A stretch of DNA of 64,000 nucleotides, taken from the NCBI GenBank assembly GCA_034008185.1, contig CM067084.1:42731099-42795098 (forward strand). Reading direction: 5' to 3'. Both the position numbers and the translations under genes were made by a program. The stretch comes from Gorsachius magnificus (lineage: Eukaryota > Chordata > Aves > Pelecaniformes > Ardeidae). The notes beneath the pieces were generated by a model. It worked only from the letters and a program-made list of their open reading frames with translations, was not told the DNA's origin and did no database searches. The stretch's first letter is position 1; every line of letters begins with the position of its first letter. Positions 60,481 through 64,000 of the stretch are shown here, one piece after another.

Positions 60481-63400
60481 TTATTGGAGACTACTTGGCC
60501 TGAGTAGGGAATAAATCAGCTTTCAAATTATTTTGAACATAAGAAGAGCTGACTGAAATGTTTCCCAATCACCATAGTCTTCCGTATTTAAAATAATGCA
60601 AATGAGGAGGGTTCTGGGACTCTGGGCTAACGAAGGGGCAATAGAGTGAAAAGAATGAATGTAAAAGTACATTGACTTGCAGCTTAGCAGTGAGTTCTGT
60701 CTTGGTAACAATACACATTGGCAAATTTCTCTAGCTTTTGCAATAGCCAAGGCTTTGGCCATTAAAACTCAGATTTTCTTCAGTGCTTCAATTCTTCAAT
60801 TTACTCTTTTATATTGATCTTTTTATTCCCATCTATTAGATCTAACTACACTCAGACTGAAGTGAGTTGAGTTTGATTCTCAGCTATCCACAGACATTTT
60901 TGTAGCCTCAGATACGTAATACAGACAAACTTGTGCCTTATTTGCCCCATTAGTGATGCTACCCCGCAGCTACCTTCCAAACCCGAGTGCCTAGTCAGGT
61001 GCTAAGGTGCGAATGCTGTTTCAAGACCTCCCCTTCAGTGCTGTAAATGGCACTCAGAATCCTCAAATTGGAGCCGTATTATTTTGGGGAAATTTCCTCT
61101 TGCCTTTCAGAAAACAGATAATTCTTTATGCTTTTCTTTGCTACCAATCAGTATTCAAAGAATATTTTTTTTCTTCAGAACACAACTCTGAGAATTCCTT
61201 TATGAAGGAACAGCTTTCATCTTTACTCTTGACTGGTGTCAGCTGGAGGACTTTTTTTTTCCTTTAGTTTTGCTTTTGTTTCTTAATTTTCCTTGAACAG
61301 TAAGTGTACCTAGACTCCAATGTTTTAAACTTTGTTAAATTTTGTTGATTTCTTTTTCAGTTTTGCCAGAATACTTCATGAATCAAATCAGTGTCTTCCC
61401 TGATGACAGGTGTTACACTGTACTAAACCAGGGCAGATAACAGCTTCAAACTTTCAAAGATCTTTAGTTTGTTTTTCTTTTTTTTTAAAGACTGCTTTGG
61501 TAAAACTGATGTTTTCAAAACTCACACATTGCACTCAAGCACATGTACAAAATTACCCTTTTGGAGATTTCATTGCACATTTTTGAGACATTTCTAAATT
61601 TACACTTTGGGATATAGCTAAGTATGCAACAGTCCCATGCAGTTAGCTTCAGCTCCATGGCTTGGGATGCATTTTTCTCATGGCCAGCCTTCAGGTTTTG
61701 AGGTACAATATTCCCCCAGAACTATTGTTCATGCTTTCTTGTTCACAGCAACATTGTGTCCTATTCAGCATGCTCATATCTCTTGCTGTCTACTTGTAGG
61801 TGTTAACCAGGGAAAAGTACACGTATGCTAACCGATTCTTTTTCTTGGAAAGGAAAACACAAGCATAAATTTCACCAAAGTGTGTTTTACTTATAAAGGG
61901 AGAGCCAGCACCTAATGCAAGTAAAAGTAATTTCATCTCTGCATTTTGCAAAGGATTTAAAGAAGTTACTGGAATAAATATGCATGCAACTGCAGCAAAT
62001 AATCACTCAGAAAGTTGGGTGAAACCACAGTGTGAAACAAGGCCCTGAGGAAAGTAAATATGACAGCTTTAGAATTAGTTTTGAGATCTGATAGGAATTA
62101 GTATATAAGCTGGGGAAAGGCAAGGGCAGATTCAAAATGAGGGAGTAAGAAAAGACGCAGCCAGCAGGCGCAAAGCCCTGAATATGTTGGATTTTTTGAT
62201 ATTGGGGTCCCTGCAGGAGAAGGAAGATAAATGAGCAGATTTCAAGAGCTATTTATTATTTTTCTTGTGATAAGACATGTAAGAAATAGTAAGTGGGAAA
62301 TGCTTAGTTGTTCTTCCAGGTTATCCATGCAATCTTTAAACTGAACAGGGGTACCCCATGCTTGTAGTAAATGGTAGCTTTCATCCACCGAGTTTATTGT
62401 AGATCAAATGTGCAGTGATTAAAGCTGAAAAGCTGGATAAAAATGAATTGCGGTGATGTTGCAATGGAAGCTTAAAAGGGGAGGGTGAAAGACCATTCTA
62501 CGGTAAAGATGCTCTGAAGTGTCAGGGCTCTTGGTGAAGAACTCTATTGTCATCAATAGTATAAGCTAGGATTACAGGAATATTATTTTAACCCCTTGGC
62601 TTTGCCATGAACATCTGTGTAGAATTCACCCACTGGGCTTCTGAACACATCATGCACACTCATGTCTCCACTGATCTGAATGCAATGTTAACAACATTGA
62701 TTCATTGTTGTGGTGATTATGCTCAATGCAGAAAAAAATTAACCTTGAAAAACAGTAAATTTACTTTCCTTCGAAATCTTTGTACCCCATGCAGATGTTA
62801 ATTATTTCCTATGCTATTTCTGTCATTTAGGTGAAGGATCCATGTGTGCCTTCCATGACCCCAACTAGGTTGTTAGCCGCAACAGAGAAACAGGACTTCA
62901 GAGGGAGTTGCTAACCTTCACTGAATAGCCTGTCAGCCAGAGAATGATACAGAGCACCTTCAAAAGGTCCCCTAAGTAATGAGCACTATGGAGGGTTATA
63001 ATGGGCCCATCATTAGCTCCAGCTAATACTTTGACCTAATGCCCACATATACTACAGGTGTCACGCAGGGCCACCATAGGATTAATCTGCAGGATGTTTT
63101 GTGGCTATACGATGACAACACATTTCTTCAGCATGTTTCCCAACTTGTAAGCCTTTATATGTATTTCGTATAATGCAAGTAGATTATGACCTCTTGCTTA
63201 TATTGTTTACTTTTTTCCTCAAGCTCAGTCACCCACAGCGGCAAATGAATCTAGTACCTAGCCATGCAAAAGAGAAAAATAGAGAGTAAGGCACTAAAAG
63301 CTTACTCTGTAACAAGAATGTAACAAAATGTAAATACAGCTGCTAGGAAGACTTGTCCTTCCTCCTATTGTGTGTTCTTTCCTTCAGCTGTTTTTTTAAT

Positions 63401-64000
63401 TTTTTTTTCCCCAAATCCTGGTATTACTTAAAATTTTGAAAAGGATGAAGACTTGTGCACTCCAACTCTGCATATGTTTTTATGGGTCTCCTGTAAACTC
63501 ATCCCTCCATCCATGGAGGTCTTGCTTTCATGGTAAGTAATTTGTTTTGATCTTCCCATTGGTCTGTCTGTTTTCCATTTTATCAAACATTTACTTATTC
63601 ACTCAAGAAGTTGGACATTCTTGCCTTCATACTTGATGGTTAAGGATCCTAATTATTGTAGTTGTTAAGGATTCACCTTCTCAGAAGTTACAGCTTTCCT
63701 TGCTTTCATGTTGGTAGTTTCTTTATATCACTTCCTAAAGAATGACAGTCATTTTGTAAGCTGAACTGAGCGAATGCTAATGTTACACATATTTCTCAAC
63801 CAGCTTGAGGGACAAATTCATCTGACTCCACTTGTCTGCACTCATCCCCACATGGTGTAAGCAGTTATATTTTATTAATCTATGCAGTCAAACTGCTGAG
63901 TAAATTTCATGTGACTGTAACCTGGCAGTCATACTGTGAATGCATCAATTATAAAAAGGCAATTCAAACAGTTTTTGCCCAGTAATGCCAAATAGTCATC
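60481..64000. other. Non-coding stretch to window end, nothing recognised
   Basis: A+T-rich DNA with T-rich tracts near 61248-61262 and 61477-61488 and only short spurious frames. A GATA/homeobox-like texture occurs near 63860-63960, but nothing is decisive. Confidence 0.5.

Noticed and set aside
1..64000. CRISPR array, prokaryotic operon, prophage, tRNA or rRNA
   Set aside because: No regularly spaced repeats, no closely packed genes, no tRNA T-loop words such as GGTTCGAATCC and no rRNA-like segments were seen. The CR1 copies place the window in a bird genome.

Overview
This is vertebrate, almost certainly avian, non-coding DNA. The evidence is a 5'-truncated CR1 retrotransposon 3' end at 7595-7805, carrying the ATTCTATG-type tandem tail typical of bird CR1 copies, and an older, much diverged CR1 copy on the minus strand at about 21280-21875. 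The sequence is about 60-65% A+T, CpG is scarce, and interspersed repeats are few, which fits an avian gene desert or one very large intron. I see no bacterial-type operons, ribosome binding sites, CRISPR arrays, tRNAs or rRNAs. I recognise no known protein-coding gene anywhere in the 64 kb, and almost all open frames here are chance frames.

Layout. 1-5.7 kb: plain A+T-rich DNA, a possible regulatory block at 2.1-2.35 kb, and a block at 4.38-4.64 kb holding an inverted pair of SOX-type sites. 5.7-7.6 kb: a small minus-strand ORF with a signal-peptide-like start, then a homeobox-core-rich block (6.1-6.5 kb). 7.6-15.5 kb: CR1, simple repeats and a pyrimidine-rich strand. 15.5-17.8 kb: the best place to look for an unannotated gene, with plus-strand open segments bounded by good splice signals, two of which agree in phase. 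18-32 kb: mostly featureless, with the ancient CR1. 32.6-33.0 kb: a block with a perfect octamer site. 35-51 kb: an AAT microsatellite, several G- or C-run quadruplex motifs, a candidate minus-strand terminal exon (46.8-46.9 kb), and a perfect 14-bp hairpin (48.38 kb). 50.97-51.52 kb: the only clearly GC-rich block, CpG-poor, joined to a polypyrimidine tract. 51.5-64 kb: non-coding, with two further blocks that resemble conserved enhancers (55.26-55.47 and 59.87-60.48 kb).

Conservation cannot be measured from one sequence, so every 'conserved-looking' call rests on motif content only. There is no demonstrable gene set here to describe as working together. The plausible role of the window is regulatory or structural DNA around a gene that lies outside it, or that has only a few small exons inside it.
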